Positions 41,309 to 51,865 of a DNA stretch of 64,000 bases are shown here, one piece after another. This stretch comes from Enterobacter sp. CC120223-11 (GTDB taxonomy: Bacteria; Pseudomonadota; Gammaproteobacteria; Enterobacterales; Enterobacteriaceae), in NCBI RefSeq assembly GCF_900215375.1, contig NZ_OBEF01000008.1, forward strand, positions 166,259-230,258. Reading direction: 5' to 3'. Each line of letters starts with the position of its first letter. Position 1 is the stretch's first letter. Both the position numbers and the translations under genes were made by a program. The notes under the pieces were generated by a model. The model worked only from the letters and a program-made list of their open reading frames with translations. It ran no database searches and had not been told where the DNA came from.

Positions 41309-41345
41309 CGCGCTTACCCCATCGCGAAGGCTTAAGGAGATAACG

Positions 41346-42068
41346 ATGGGAGAACGCGAAGCCCGCCCCGTACTGATTACTGGTGGAGGCCGCCGTATTG
41401 GCCTCGCCCTTGCCCATCATTTTCTGAATCAGCAGCAGCCGGTGATTGTCAGCTACCGCACGCGGTATGACGCGATCGGCGTGCTGGAAAACGCCGGTGC
41501 GCTGTGCATCGCCGCTGATTTCTCAACGGATGACGGCATTCTCGCTTTTGCAGAAACCGTCAAATCTCATACCGATGGCCTGCGGGCGCTCATCCATAAC
41601 GCCAGCGCCTGGATCCCTGAAAAACCGGGCATTTCGCTCAGTGACGTGATGCAGCAAATGATGCAGATCCACGTCAACGCACCTTACCTGTTGAATCATG
41701 CACTTGAACCGCTCCTGCGCGGCCACGGCCATGCGGCAAGCGACATCATTCATTTCACCGATTACGTGGTGGAGAAAGGCAGCGACAAGCATATTGCGTA
41801 TGCCGCCAGCAAGGCCGCACTCGATAACATGACGCGCTCCTTTGCCCGCAAGCTCGCGCCAGAGGTGAAAGTCAATGCGATTGCGCCGGCGCTTATCCTG
41901 TTCAACGAAACGGATGACGCCGAATACCGTCAGAATGCCCTGAGTAAGTCGCTGATGAAGGTTGCCCCCGGAGAGAAGGAGATCCTCGACCTGGTGGATT
42001 ACCTGTTCTCCAGCTGCTATGTCACCGGACGCTCATTTGGCGTCGACGGAGGTCGCCCACTGCGTTAG
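41346..42068 (+). CDS. folM: FolM, dihydromonapterin reductase
   Basis: A 240-residue short-chain dehydrogenase. The cofactor motif is TGGGRRIGLALAHHF, with Arg for NADPH, and the catalytic Tyr-x3-Lys is AYAASKAAL. It reduces dihydromonapterin to tetrahydromonapterin and has weak dihydrofolate reductase activity. AAGGAG precedes the ATG. It follows ydgI by 37 bp and its stop overlaps the convergent ydgC stop region by 4 bp. Confidence 0.95.
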   Translation: MGEREARPVLITGGGRRIGLALAHHFLNQQQPVIVSYRTRYDAIGVLENAGALCIAADFSTDDGILAFAETVKSHTDGLRALIHNASAWIPEKPGISLSDVMQQMMQIHVNAPYLLNHALEPLLRGHGHAASDIIHFTDYVVEKGSDKHIAYAASKAALDNMTRSFARKLAPEVKVNAIAPALILFNETDDAEYRQNALSKSLMKVAPGEKEILDLVDYLFSSCYVTGRSFGVDGGRPLR

Positions 42069-42400
42069 TGAAACCGACTCCAGACGGTAATCAGCAGCCA
42101 GGCACTGAGACTCCAGCAGGCTACTGCGCCCGCCAGCGCCAACGGCAGGCGCAGAAAGCCTGTTAAATACCACAGCGACAGCAGATAGAGAAAATAAGGA
42201 ATGATCGACCACATCCCGAACACGATGGTGGTTCGCAGCGCCTCGGTGCCGCGCTCGCTGGCGACAATATAGTGGGCAATCAGGGCGAAAGTGGGAAATA
42301 AAGGGATCAGTCCGGCAATGTAGTAGTTCTTCGTTTTTGCCAGCACGCCAATCAGTAACACCACCAGCGCACCCAGCACCGCTTTTATCAGTAACCCCAT
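42065..42400 (-). CDS. ydgC: YdgC, GlpM-family inner-membrane protein
   Basis: A 111-residue membrane protein with about four helices, identical in length to E. coli YdgC; LLIKAVLGALVVLLIGVLAK starts it. GlpM was first described in Pseudomonas as needed for alginate production; the function here is unknown. The ATG at 42400 matches the E. coli start. Divergent from rstA. Confidence 0.92.
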   Translation of the reverse strand: MGLLIKAVLGALVVLLIGVLAKTKNYYIAGLIPLFPTFALIAHYIVASERGTEALRTTIVFGMWSIIPYFLYLLSLWYLTGFLRLPLALAGAVACWSLSAWLLITVWSRFH

Positions 42401-42453
42401 GACCCAGCCTGAAATCCGTCTTAAGAATGTGTTGAGGATAACGGAAGTTACAT

Positions 42454-42470
42454 TGTTTATGAAAGATTTA
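42454..42470 (+). promoter_or_regulatory. PhoP box upstream of rstA
   Basis: TGTTTATGAAAGATTTA is a direct repeat of a GTTTA-like hexamer with a five-base gap, the pattern bound by PhoP. E. coli rstA is a known PhoP target with such a site. It lies 55 bp before the rstA start. Confidence 0.7.
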
Positions 42471-42525
42471 TAGCCCCCCATAAACAGGCGGTGTATTTTA
42501 GCGTTTTTCGTCGCGCTGAATGGTT

Positions 42526-43245
42526 ATGAACAAGATCGTTTTTGTGGAAGATGATCCCGAAGTCGGGTCACTGATCGCTGCCTATCTCGGCAAGCATGAT
42601 ATGGACGTTATCGTTGAACCACGGGGCGATCGTGCCGAGGAAGTGGTGCTGCGTGAACAGCCCGACCTGGTGCTGCTGGACATCATGCTGCCCGGCAAAG
42701 ACGGCATGACCATCTGCCGCGATCTGCGTGCGCAGTGGCAAGGGCCCATAGTTCTGCTAACTTCGCTCGACAGCGACATGAACCATATTCTGTCTCTGGA
42801 AATGGGCGCGAGCGATTACATCCTCAAAACCACGCCGCCTGCGGTGCTGCTGGCGCGCCTGCGTCTGCATTTGCGCCAGCACGTTGCTGCGCCCGCAAGT
42901 GAAAAACCCGCTTCCGGCCTGACGCCGCATAAAGCCCTTCGTTTTGGCACCCTTGCTATCGACCCTGTTAACCGTCAGGTTCAGCTGAGCGGCAGCAATG
43001 TTACGCTCTCCACCGCCGATTTTGACCTGCTTTGGGAGCTTGCCACCCACGCCGGGCAAATCATGGACCGTGACGCGCTGCTGAAAAATTTACGCGGCGT
43101 GAGTTATGACGGAATGGACCGCAGCGTGGACGTCGCTATTTCCCGCTTGCGCAAAAAGCTGCTCGACAGCGCTACCGAGCCGTACCGTATTAAAACCGTG
43201 CGTAACAAGGGCTATCTTTTCGCGCCCCACGCCTGGGATAACTGA
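42526..43245 (+). CDS. rstA: RstA, response regulator
   Basis: A 239-residue OmpR/PhoB-type regulator. The phosphorylation site is Asp52 (LVLLDIMLPGKDG), with acidic pocket VEDD at 7-10 and Lys in YILKTTPP. The winged helix DNA-binding domain begins near 140 (STADFDLLWELATHAGQIMDRDALL). In E. coli it controls acid, curli and iron genes and replication-related asr, under PhoPQ. The ATG at 42526 matches the E. coli start; an ATG two codons upstream is possible. Confidence 0.96.
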   Translation: MNKIVFVEDDPEVGSLIAAYLGKHDMDVIVEPRGDRAEEVVLREQPDLVLLDIMLPGKDGMTICRDLRAQWQGPIVLLTSLDSDMNHILSLEMGASDYILKTTPPAVLLARLRLHLRQHVAAPASEKPASGLTPHKALRFGTLAIDPVNRQVQLSGSNVTLSTADFDLLWELATHAGQIMDRDALLKNLRGVSYDGMDRSVDVAISRLRKKLLDSATEPYRIKTVRNKGYLFAPHAWDN

Positions 43246-43269
43246 TTTTTTGCCGTCACGGGGCCACAG

Positions 43270-44571
43270 ATGAGAAAGTTGTTCGTGCAGTTTTACCTGC
43301 TGCTGTTTGTCTGCTTTCTGGTGATGACCATGCTGGTCGGGCTGGTGTACAAATTCACCGCCGAACGCGCCGGGCGACAATCTCTCGACGACCTGATGAA
43401 GAGTTCGCTGTACCTGATGCGCAGCGAACTGCGTGAAATTCCGCCCCGTGACTGGAGCAAAACGCTCAAAGAGCTCGACCTCAATCTCTCTTTCGACCTG
43501 CGTATAGAGCCGCTGAATAAGTTCCAGCTGGCAGAAAGCTCGATGGAGCATTTACGCCGCGGCGATATTGTCGCCCTCGACGATCAGTACACCTTTATTC
43601 AGCGTATTCCGCGCAGCCATTACGTGCTCGCCGTCGGCCCGGTGCCCTATCTTTATTACCTGCACGAAATGCGCCTGTTCGACGTGGCGCTGCTGGCGTT
43701 TATTGCCGTCTCGCTCGCCTTCCCGGTGTTCATATGGATGCGCCCTCACTGGCAGGATATGCTGCGCCTTGAAACAGCGGCCCAGCGCTTTGGCGAGGGT
43801 CACCTGACCGAACGTATTCACTTTGACAGCATGTCGAGCTTCGAGCGACTTGGCGTGGTGTTCAACCAGATGGCCGACAACATCAACGCGCTGATCGCCA
43901 GTAAGAAACAACTCACCGACGGCATCGCCCACGAACTGCGTACGCCTCTGGTGCGTCTTCGCTATCGTCTGGAGATGAGCGAGAATCTGACGGAAGCGGA
44001 ATCTCAGGCGCTGAATCGCGACATTGGCCAACTGGAAGCACTCATTGAAGAGCTGCTGACCTACGCCCGCCTGGATCGCCCGCAAAACGAACTGATCCTC
44101 ACCACGCCCGACCTGCCGGAATGGATAACGTCCCACGTAGACGATATTCAGGCCGTAAATCCACAGCGAGATGTGACGCTGGTACAGCTGACGCAGGGCA
44201 ATTACGGCGCGCTGGATATGCGTCTGATGGAACGGGTGCTGGACAACCTTGTCAATAACGCCATGCGCTACAGCCGCCAGCAGATACAGGTGAGCCTTTC
44301 CCTTCATGCCGGGCGCGCCACGCTTTTAGTAGATGACGACGGTCCGGGCATTGCGCCGGGCGAACGCGAACGCGTGTTCGAGCCGTTTGTGCGCCTCGAT
44401 CCGAGCCGCGATCGTGCCACAGGCGGCTGTGGCCTGGGCCTCGCGATTGTGCACTCCATTGGCCTTGCGATGTCCGGCGAAGTCACCTGCGATGCCAGCC
44501 CGCTCGGCGGCGCTCGCTTCTGCTTCAGCTGGCCGGTCTGCCATCAGTTAAGCCCCATCACGGCTGCCTGA
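43270..44571 (+). CDS. rstB: RstB, sensor histidine kinase
   Basis: A 433-residue membrane kinase of E. coli RstB length. Helix 1 (8-28), a periplasmic loop, helix 2 (about 137-157), HAMP, the phospho-acceptor His221 in GIAHELRTPLVRLR, and ATPase boxes NLVNNAMRY, DDGPGIAPGER and GCGLGLAIVHS. It phosphorylates RstA; its signal is not known. It starts 24 bp after rstA. Confidence 0.96.
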   Translation: MRKLFVQFYLLLFVCFLVMTMLVGLVYKFTAERAGRQSLDDLMKSSLYLMRSELREIPPRDWSKTLKELDLNLSFDLRIEPLNKFQLAESSMEHLRRGDIVALDDQYTFIQRIPRSHYVLAVGPVPYLYYLHEMRLFDVALLAFIAVSLAFPVFIWMRPHWQDMLRLETAAQRFGEGHLTERIHFDSMSSFERLGVVFNQMADNINALIASKKQLTDGIAHELRTPLVRLRYRLEMSENLTEAESQALNRDIGQLEALIEELLTYARLDRPQNELILTTPDLPEWITSHVDDIQAVNPQRDVTLVQLTQGNYGALDMRLMERVLDNLVNNAMRYSRQQIQVSLSLHAGRATLLVDDDGPGIAPGERERVFEPFVRLDPSRDRATGGCGLGLAIVHSIGLAMSGEVTCDASPLGGARFCFSWPVCHQLSPITAA

Positions 44572-44612
44572 CCAAAGCTTGCACAATGCCGGACCGGGCG
44601 CTACAGTAAAAC

Positions 44613-44635
44613 GATTAGTATGTTGTAACTACTGT
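44613..44635 (+). promoter_or_regulatory. Ter site (TerB-like) in the tus promoter
   Basis: A 23-bp replication terminator with core AGTATGTTGTAACTA at 44617-44631, matching E. coli TerB except near the ends. The G-C pair at position 6 (44618) needed for the locked complex is present. Tus bound here blocks forks that arrive from lower coordinates and lets those from the other side pass; it also shuts off the tus promoter. It ends 8 bp before the tus start codon. Confidence 0.93.
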
Positions 44636-44642
44636 GAGCGCT

Positions 44643-45575
44643 ATGGCCGATTACGATCTGATTGAACGCCTGACCACCACCTTCCGCCAGATGGAACACG
44701 AGCTGCTGGAGCTTCAACAGCAGCTCGCGGACTGTCGCCTGCTTGTCGCCCGGGTGTTTGAGTTACCGGAGGTTAGCAAGGAGAAGGAACACGATCCGCT
44801 GTCGACCATTGCGGTGACTCAGCACCTGGGAGAAAGCGCCCGGCAAATGGCCCTCAGGCACTTCAGCCACCTGTTTATTCAGCAGCAGTCGGAGCTTCGC
44901 AGCAGCAAAGCTGCCGTGCGCCTGCCCGGCGTGATTTGCCTGCATCCCGAACCTGAGCAGCTTGCGGCGCTGGAAAGCAAAATCAGGACCATTAACACGC
45001 TGAAAGCCGCGTTTGAGCATATGGTCACCGTGGAGTCGGGCCTGCCCTCTGCCGCGCGCTTTGAATGGGTGCATCACCATCTGCCGGGACTGATGACGCT
45101 CAGCGCCTACCGCTCACTGACGCTGCTGCGCGACCCGGCAACGGTGCGCTTCGGCTGGGCGAACAAACATATCATCAAGAACCTGACGCGCGATGACGTG
45201 CTGAAACAGCTGGACAACAGCCTGCGTTCGCCGCGATCGGTCCCGCCGTTCACTCGCGAGCAGTGGCAGGCGAAACTGGAGCGTGAATATCAGGATATTG
45301 CGGCGCTGCCGCAGAAGGCGAAGCTGAAAATCAAGCGGCCGGTGAAGGTGCAGCCCATTGCGCGCGTCTGGTATGCCGGCCAGCAAAAGCAGGTGCAGTA
45401 CGCCTGTTCGGGGCCGATGATTGCGCTGATGTCCGGCACGCGGGGCGTCAGCGTGCCGGAGGTGGGTGAACTGCTGAACTATGATGAAGACAAAATTCAG
45501 TACCGCCACAAGCCAGAGGCGCAGTCGCTGGAGCTTATCATTCCGCGGCTGCACCTCTACGTGGCTAATGACTGA
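44643..45575 (+). CDS. tus: Tus, replication terminus-binding protein
   Basis: A 310-residue protein (E. coli 309) clearly homologous throughout: [33 protein letters not shown] and the DNA-binding strands [20 protein letters not shown]. It binds Ter sites and stops DnaB helicase on one side. The ATG at 44643 begins the normal [10 protein letters not shown]; a GTG three codons upstream lies in the Ter site and is unlikely. The end overlaps the convergent fumC by 11 bp. Confidence 0.97.
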   Translation: MADYDLIERLTTTFRQMEHELLELQQQLADCRLLVARVFELPEVSKEKEHDPLSTIAVTQHLGESARQMALRHFSHLFIQQQSELRSSKAAVRLPGVICLHPEPEQLAALESKIRTINTLKAAFEHMVTVESGLPSAARFEWVHHHLPGLMTLSAYRSLTLLRDPATVRFGWANKHIIKNLTRDDVLKQLDNSLRSPRSVPPFTREQWQAKLEREYQDIAALPQKAKLKIKRPVKVQPIARVWYAGQQKQVQYACSGPMIALMSGTRGVSVPEVGELLNYDEDKIQYRHKPEAQSLELIIPRLHLYVAND

Positions 45576-46968
45576 TTTTCATGCTGCCGACCATCGCTTC
45601 CGGGCGCACCCATTCGTCGAATTCGGCTTCCGTCAGGTAGCCGAGTTTTAACGCCGAGGCCTTCAGCGTCAGCCCTTCCTTGTGCGCTTTTTTGGCAATT
45701 TCTGCCGCTTTATCGTAGCCAATGTGCGTGTTCAGCGCCGTCACCAGCATCAGCGATTCGTTAAGCAGCTGATCGATACGCGCCCTGTTCGGCTCGATGC
45801 CTACGGCGCAGTGCTCATTAAAACTCTCCATGCCATCCGCCAGCAGGCGTACCGATTGCAGGAAATTATGAATCACCATCGGCCGGTAAACGTTCAGCTC
45901 GAAATTGCCGGACGCGCCGCCCATGTTTACCGCCACGTCGTTGCCCATGACCTGGCAGCACAGCATGGTCATCGCTTCACACTGCGTCGGGTTTACTTTC
46001 CCAGGCATGATCGAACTGCCTGGTTCATTTTCGGGGATTGAAAGTTCACCGATACCGCAACGTGGGCCAGAAGCCAGCCAGCGAACGTCGTTGGCGATTT
46101 TCATCATCGACGCCGCCAGCCCTTTCAGCGCGCCGTGGGCGTGGACCAGCGCATCGCAAGTTGCCAATGCCTCAAACTTATTCGGCGCGGTGATAAACGG
46201 CTGCCGGGTGATGGCCGCCAGTTCATCGGCAACGCGCTTTGCATACTCCGGATGAGTATTCAGCCCGGTGCCCACCGCCGTGCCACCGAGCGCCAGTTCG
46301 CTCAGGTGCGGCAGCGTCAGTTCGATGTGCTTCAGGTTATGCTCCAGCATCGCTACCCAGCCGGAAATCTCCTGACCGAGCGTCAGCGGCGTGGCGTCCT
46401 GCAAATGAGTTCGGCCAATTTTGACGATATCCGCGAAGGCGTGGGATTTATCGCTCAGGGTTTTCTTCAGCACCTGAAGCTGCGGGATCAGATGCTCGCG
46501 CAGGGCAATCACCGCCGCGACGTGCATCGCCGTCGGGAACACGTCGTTCGAGCTTTGGCTTTTGTTAACGTCATCATTCGGGTGGATTTTACGCTCCATG
46601 CCGCGCACGCCGCCGAGCAGTTCGCTCGCCCGGTTTGCCAGCACCTCATTCATGTTCATATTGCTCTGGGTGCCTGAGCCGGTCTGCCAGATGGCGAGCG
46701 GAAACTCATCGGCGTGCTTCCCGGCCAGCACTTCATCGGCGGCGCTGACAATGGCATTGGCTTTTTCGGCGGGCAGCAGCTGGAGATCCTGATTCACCTT
46801 GGCAGCGGCGCGTTTGGTCAGCGCGAGGGCGGCAATCAGCGAAACGGGCAATTTTTCGGTCGAGATGCGGAAATGTTCGAGCGAACGCTGGGTTTGCGCG
46901 CCCCAGAGTTTGTCGGCAGGCACCTCAATTGCGCCCATGGAATCGCTTTCGCGACGGGTGGCGGTCAT
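45565..46968 (-). CDS. fumC: Class II fumarase FumC
   Basis: A 467-residue oxygen-stable fumarase. The superfamily signature [17 protein letters not shown] is present, as are [14 protein letters not shown] and [16 protein letters not shown]. It catalyses fumarate hydration to malate without an iron-sulfur cluster and takes over in iron limitation or oxidative stress. It lies downstream of fumA as in E. coli. Confidence 0.97.
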   Translation of the reverse strand: MTATRRESDSMGAIEVPADKLWGAQTQRSLEHFRISTEKLPVSLIAALALTKRAAAKVNQDLQLLPAEKANAIVSAADEVLAGKHADEFPLAIWQTGSGTQSNMNMNEVLANRASELLGGVRGMERKIHPNDDVNKSQSSNDVFPTAMHVAAVIALREHLIPQLQVLKKTLSDKSHAFADIVKIGRTHLQDATPLTLGQEISGWVAMLEHNLKHIELTLPHLSELALGGTAVGTGLNTHPEYAKRVADELAAITRQPFITAPNKFEALATCDALVHAHGALKGLAASMMKIANDVRWLASGPRCGIGELSIPENEPGSSIMPGKVNPTQCEAMTMLCCQVMGNDVAVNMGGASGNFELNVYRPMVIHNFLQSVRLLADGMESFNEHCAVGIEPNRARIDQLLNESLMLVTALNTHIGYDKAAEIAKKAHKEGLTLKASALKLGYLTEAEFDEWVRPEAMVGSMKISH

Positions 46969-47082
46969 GTCTTACTCCTTGATAACACAGTGATGTAAAA
47001 GGCCTTGCTCACAGGGCTTCAAAGACTAAGTATTGATGGCTTCAGGAATTGCGTATGGCGCTTTGTGCGCTCTTTTTATCGT

Positions 47083-47107
47083 GCCCGGCAGGCTCGCGCC
47101 GCCGGGC
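47083..47107. repeat. REP-like hairpin between fumA and fumC
   Basis: GCCCGGC (47083-47089) and GCCGGGC (47101-47107) enclose AGGCTCGCGCC, a REP-like unit 8 bp after the fumA stop. It may protect or end the fumA message before fumC. Confidence 0.5.
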
Positions 47108-47114
47108 AGCAATA

Positions 47115-48761
47115 TTACTTCACGCAGGCGGAGCACTGCCCCGATTTAATCTGCTGGAAGAAGTCGTTGCCTTTGTCATCCACCAGGATAAACGCCGGGA
47201 AGTCTTCCACTTCAATTTTCCAGATGGCTTCCATACCCAGTTCCGGGTACTGCACGCACTCAAGGCTCTTAATGCTGCCCTGCGCCAGCACCGCCGCCGG
47301 GCCACCGATGCTGCCGAGGTAGAAACCGCCGTGCTTGTGGCAGGCATCCGTCACCTGCTGGCTGCGGTTGCCTTTGGCGAGCATGATCATGCTGCCGCCT
47401 TCGGCCTGGAGCTGATCGACGTAGGAGTCCATGCGCCCTGCCGTTGTCGGACCAAGGGAGCCGGAGGCGTAGCCTTCAGGTGTTTTGGCCGGGCCCGCGT
47501 AGTAGATCGGGTGATCCTTCACGTACTGCGGCAGCCCTTCGCCCTTGTCCATGCGCTCTTTCAGCTTCGCATGGGCAATGTCTCGCGCCACGATAATGGT
47601 GCCGTTCAGCGACAGGCGCGTGGAGACAGGGAAATCAGAAAGCTGCGCCAGGATCTCTTTCATAGGGCGGTTCAGGTCGATGCGCACGGCTTCGCCCTCG
47701 CCCGCGTTGCGCAGTTCTTCTGGAATGTATTTCCCCGGGTTGTGCTCCAGTTTTTCGATCCACACGCCTTCGCGGTTGATCTTCGCTTTGATGTTACGGT
47801 CTGCGGAGCAGGACACGCCCATGCCGATTGGGCAGGATGCGCCGTGGCGCGGCAGGCGGATGACGCGAATATCGTGGGCAAAGTACTTGCCGCCAAACTG
47901 CGCGCCCAGGCCCAGGTTCTGCGCTTCCACCAGCAGCTCCTGCTCGAGCTGAACGTCGCGGAACGCCTGGCCATGCTCGTTCCCTTCCGTTGGCAGACCA
48001 TCGTAATATTTGGTCGAGGCCATTTTCACCGTTTTCAGCGTGGCTTCGGCTGAAGTGCCACCAATGACAAATGCAACGTGGTACGGCGGGCACGCAGCGG
48101 TGCCGAGTGTGCGCATTTTTTCGACCAGGTAATTTTTCAACTTCGCCGGTGTGATCAGCGCTTTGGTTTCCTGGTAGAGATAGGTTTTATTCGCTGAACC
48201 GCCGCCTTTGGCGATGCAGAGGAATTTGTATTCGTCGCCGTCCACGCTGTAAAGGTCAATCTGCGCTGGCAGGTTAGTGCCGGTGTTGACCTCTTTGTAC
48301 ATATCCAGCGGGGCGTTCTGCGAGTAGCGCAGGTTGTCTTCGGTGTAAGTTTCATACACGCCGCGGGCCAGCGCCGCTTCATCGCCGCCGCCGGTCCAGA
48401 CTCTCTGGCCCTTTTTACCCATGATGATGGCGGTGCCGGTATCCTGGCAGGTCGGCAGAATGCCTTTGGCGGCAATATCGGAGTTACGCAGGAACTGCAG
48501 CGCCACGTATTTATCGTTCTCGCTGGCCTGCGGGTCGCTGAGAATATCTGCCACCTGCTGCTGGTGCGCCGGGCGCAGCATAAACGAGGCATCGTGGAAG
48601 GCGTGCTTAGCGAGCAGCGTCAGCGCCTGCGGGTCAACTTTAAGGATTTGCTGGCCGTCGAATTCGGCCGTGGAAACGTGGTCTGAGCTGAGGAGATAGT
48701 ATTCGGTGTCATCCTTTTTCAGTGGAAAAGGATCCTGATAGACAAAAGGTTTGTTCGACAT
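47115..48761 (-). CDS. fumA: Class I fumarase FumA
   Basis: A 548-residue [4Fe-4S] fumarase, E. coli length. Cluster Cys residues are expected in [26 protein letters not shown] and [13 protein letters not shown] (the last block read as SCPIGMG). It is the main aerobic TCA-cycle fumarase and is oxygen-labile. E. coli FumA and FumB are very alike; the fumA-fumC order decides for FumA. The ATG at 48761 is the family start. Confidence 0.95.
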   Translation of the reverse strand: MSNKPFVYQDPFPLKKDDTEYYLLSSDHVSTAEFDGQQILKVDPQALTLLAKHAFHDASFMLRPAHQQQVADILSDPQASENDKYVALQFLRNSDIAAKGILPTCQDTGTAIIMGKKGQRVWTGGGDEAALARGVYETYTEDNLRYSQNAPLDMYKEVNTGTNLPAQIDLYSVDGDEYKFLCIAKGGGSANKTYLYQETKALITPAKLKNYLVEKMRTLGTAACPPYHVAFVIGGTSAEATLKTVKMASTKYYDGLPTEGNEHGQAFRDVQLEQELLVEAQNLGLGAQFGGKYFAHDIRVIRLPRHGASCPIGMGVSCSADRNIKAKINREGVWIEKLEHNPGKYIPEELRNAGEGEAVRIDLNRPMKEILAQLSDFPVSTRLSLNGTIIVARDIAHAKLKERMDKGEGLPQYVKDHPIYYAGPAKTPEGYASGSLGPTTAGRMDSYVDQLQAEGGSMIMLAKGNRSQQVTDACHKHGGFYLGSIGGPAAVLAQGSIKSLECVQYPELGMEAIWKIEVEDFPAFILVDDKGNDFFQQIKSGQCSACVK

Positions 48762-48964
48762 TGTTCTCTCACTTACGACATTGGCAAATTTTGGCTCTCG
48801 GGCACTTTTTCCCTGCGCCCTCGGTACAGCGAGTCCGCTTATCCTACACAATTTTTTAACAAAAACTGAGACAAGGACGACTTTTTCCCTGAGAAGGTGA
48901 CTTCTGCGCGCTTTTATTGGTTTAATACGGGCAGTTAATTTCCTTATGAATACAGGGCTTGATA

Positions 48965-50143
48965 ATGCAAAAACTCATCAACTCAGTGCAGAACTACGCC
49001 TGGGGCAGTCAAACTGCGTTAACGGAACTCTACGGCATCGCCAATCCGGACAATCTGCCAATGGCAGAGCTGTGGATGGGCGCGCACCCGAAGAGCAGCT
49101 CAAAAATCACTGACGCCAGCGGGCAAACGCACAGCCTGCGCGACGTGATCGACGCCGATAAAGCCACGCTGCTGGGCCGCAACGTTGCAGAGCGCTTTGG
49201 CGAACTGCCGTTCCTGTTCAAAGTGCTGTGCGCCGACAACCCGCTGTCGATTCAGGTTCACCCGAACAAAAAAGCCTCTGAAGAAGGCTTTGCGAAAGAG
49301 AACGCCGCGGGCATTCCGCTGGATGCCGCCGAGCGTAACTACAAGGATCCGAACCACAAGCCAGAGCTGGTTTTCGCCCTCACCCCGTTCCTCGCGATGA
49401 ACGCCTTCCGCGAGTTTTCTGACATTGTTTCCCTGCTGCAGCCCGTTTCTGGCGCGCATGCGTCCATCGCGCATTTCCTGCAGGAGCCAAACGCCGAGCG
49501 TCTGAGCCAGCTCTTTGCCAGCCTGCTGAACATGCAGGGCGAAGAGAAATCTCGTGCGCTGGCCGTGCTGAAAGCGGCACTGAACAGCCAACAGGGCGAG
49601 CCGTGGGAAACCATCCGCTTTATCGCTCAGTTCTACCCGGACGACAGTGGCCTGTTCTCTCCGCTGCTGCTGAACGTGGTAAAACTCAATCCAGGCGATG
49701 CGATGTTCCTGTTCGCCGAAACCCCACACGCGTACCTGCAAGGCGTGGCCCTGGAGGTGATGGCCAACTCCGATAACGTGCTGCGCGCGGGCCTGACGCC
49801 AAAATACATCGATATTCCGGAACTGGTCGCGAACGTGAAATTCGTACCAAAACCAGCGGCAGAACTGCTGACGCAGCCGACAAAGCACGGCGCGGAGCTG
49901 GACTTCCCGATCCCGGTAGACGATTTTGCCTTCTCCCTGCACGACCTCAGCACCCAGGGTACTGAAGTGGCCCAGCAGAGCGCAGCTATTCTGTTCTGCC
50001 TTGAAGGCGAAGCAGTGTTGAGCAAGGGAGATCAACGTCTGGTGCTGAAACCAGGCGAGTCTGCTTTTGTGGCCGCCAACGAGTCACCGGTCAGCCTGAG
50101 CGGCGTCGGTCGCGTTGCCCGCGTTTACAATAAGCTCAAGTAA
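48965..50143 (+). CDS. manA: Mannose-6-phosphate isomerase
   Basis: A 392-residue type I phosphomannose isomerase (E. coli 391). The zinc site is in [16 protein letters not shown] and [10 protein letters not shown], with a later His in [11 protein letters not shown]. It interconverts mannose-6-phosphate and fructose-6-phosphate, for mannose use and capsule sugar supply. The ATG at 48965 gives the usual [14 protein letters not shown]. Confidence 0.96.
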   Translation: MQKLINSVQNYAWGSQTALTELYGIANPDNLPMAELWMGAHPKSSSKITDASGQTHSLRDVIDADKATLLGRNVAERFGELPFLFKVLCADNPLSIQVHPNKKASEEGFAKENAAGIPLDAAERNYKDPNHKPELVFALTPFLAMNAFREFSDIVSLLQPVSGAHASIAHFLQEPNAERLSQLFASLLNMQGEEKSRALAVLKAALNSQQGEPWETIRFIAQFYPDDSGLFSPLLLNVVKLNPGDAMFLFAETPHAYLQGVALEVMANSDNVLRAGLTPKYIDIPELVANVKFVPKPAAELLTQPTKHGAELDFPIPVDDFAFSLHDLSTQGTEVAQQSAAILFCLEGEAVLSKGDQRLVLKPGESAFVAANESPVSLSGVGRVARVYNKLK

Positions 50144-50238
50144 ATACTGAAGATCTGAGGAACTCTTGCTAAGCTTGAGGTTGCCTTACGACATCACAGG
50201 CGGTTGATCCGCCTGTTTTCATTTTATGGACAAACGCT

Positions 50239-51813
50239 ATGAAAAAATCGCTGGTTGCAGTGGGCATTATTGTCGCTTTAGGAGTGGTGTGGACCGGGGG
50301 CTCCTGGTACACCGGTAAACAGCTGGAAGGCCGTCTGGCCGATATGGTTGCGCAGGCGAACGCCCAGCTCGCCAGCAACGCGCCGGAAGCAGGCATTCAG
50401 CTTGCGTATCAGGACTACCAGCGTGGCGTGTTCAGCAGCCATTTACAGATGGTCGTCAAGCCAGCTGACGGCGCGAAAAGCAGCTGGCTGAAGCCAGGGC
50501 AGACCGTTGTGCTGGATGAAAATGTCTCCCACGGGCCCTTCCCGTTGGCTTCTCTGAAGTCATTCAACCTTGCGCCGGCGATGGCAACCGTGAACTCTCA
50601 GCTGGTGAATAACGATGCCACAAAGCAGCTGTTCGAGCTTGCTAAGGGCCAGTCGCCGTTCGACATCAACACCCGCATCAGCTATGCCGGTGACACCCGT
50701 TCAGACATCAACCTCAAACCGCTGAACTACGAAAAAGGTGAAGAGAAAGTCGCCTTCAGCGGCGGTGATTTCAAGCTGGATGCCGATAAAGACGGCAACG
50801 TCTTCTCGCTGAACGGCAGCGTGGAAAGCGGCGTGATTAACGCGGTCAACGAATACAACCAAAAGGTTCAGCTCACCTTCAACAACCTGAAAACCGAAGG
50901 CGACAGCAAGCTCACCTCGTTTGCCGAGCGCATTGGCAACCAGAAAGTGACGCTGGATAAGGTTGCCGTCGGCGTGGAAGGCAAAGAGCTGGCGCTGCTT
51001 GAAGGCATGACGCTGGACGGCAAATCTGACCTTTCCAAAGACGGTAAAACGATTAACACCTCGCTGGATTACACCCTGGACAGCCTGAAATTACAGGGCC
51101 AGGACATGGGCAGCAGCAAGCTGGCGCTGAAGGTCGGCCAGATTGACGGTCAGTCCTGGCATCAGTTCAGCCAGCAGTACAACGGTGAAGTGCAGGCGCT
51201 ACTGGCGCAGCCCGGCATAATGGATAACCCGGAAGTGTATCAGCAGAAAGTCACAGAGGCATTCTTCAGCGCCCTGCCGCTGCTGCTGAAAGGCGAGCCG
51301 GTTATCACCATCGCGCCGCTGAGCTGGAAAAACAGCAAGGGTGAAACCACCTTTAACCTGTCGCTGTTCCTGAAAGATCCTTCCACCGCGACCGTTGCCC
51401 CGCAAACTCTGGCGCAGGAAGTCGATCGCAGCGTGAAATCTCTCGACAGCAAGCTGGTGATCCCGATGGATATGGCAACGGAGTTTATGACTCAGGTTGC
51501 ACGCCTGGAAGGTTATCAGCCGGCAGAAGCTGAAAAACTGGCGAGCCAGCAGGTGAAAGGCCTGGCGGCGATGGGCCAGATGTTCCGCATCACCACCCAG
51601 CAGGACAACAACATTCAGACCAGCATGCAGTATTCCAACGGGCAGGTGACGCTGAACGGGCAGAAAATGCCGCTGGCGGATTTTGTTGGCATGTTTGGCG
51701 TGCCTGACGTGGCTATCCCTGCGCCGCAGGGCAATGCGGCCCCGGCCCAGGAAGGCCAGTCCGCACAGCCACCGGCAGACTTCCCGGAAGCGCCTGTCGA
51801 CAGCCCGGACTGA
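50239..51813 (+). CDS. ydgA: YdgA, DUF945 envelope protein
   Basis: A 524-residue protein (E. coli YdgA about 502) with one N-terminal hydrophobic segment (SLVAVGIIVALGVVWTGGSWY) that can be a signal anchor or signal peptide. The remainder is the repeating beta-rich DUF945 body. The C-terminus has a low-complexity tail rich in Pro, Ala and Gln that makes it longer. Function unknown; reported as periplasmic or inner-membrane. Terminator follows. Confidence 0.9.
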   Translation: MKKSLVAVGIIVALGVVWTGGSWYTGKQLEGRLADMVAQANAQLASNAPEAGIQLAYQDYQRGVFSSHLQMVVKPADGAKSSWLKPGQTVVLDENVSHGPFPLASLKSFNLAPAMATVNSQLVNNDATKQLFELAKGQSPFDINTRISYAGDTRSDINLKPLNYEKGEEKVAFSGGDFKLDADKDGNVFSLNGSVESGVINAVNEYNQKVQLTFNNLKTEGDSKLTSFAERIGNQKVTLDKVAVGVEGKELALLEGMTLDGKSDLSKDGKTINTSLDYTLDSLKLQGQDMGSSKLALKVGQIDGQSWHQFSQQYNGEVQALLAQPGIMDNPEVYQQKVTEAFFSALPLLLKGEPVITIAPLSWKNSKGETTFNLSLFLKDPSTATVAPQTLAQEVDRSVKSLDSKLVIPMDMATEFMTQVARLEGYQPAEAEKLASQQVKGLAAMGQMFRITTQQDNNIQTSMQYSNGQVTLNGQKMPLADFVGMFGVPDVAIPAPQGNAAPAQEGQSAQPPADFPEAPVDSPD

Positions 51814-51834
51814 GCCTCTGAGCCGTAAAAAGCT

Positions 51835-51865
51835 AACCGGCTGCATCACGCAGCCGGTTTTTTTA
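51835..51865 (+). terminator. Rho-independent terminator between ydgA and malI
   Basis: AACCGGCTGC, loop ATCAC, GCAGCCGGTTTTTTT. The ten-pair stem has T on one side and A on the other, and its T run runs into the malI stop codon, so it can serve both convergent genes. Confidence 0.88.
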
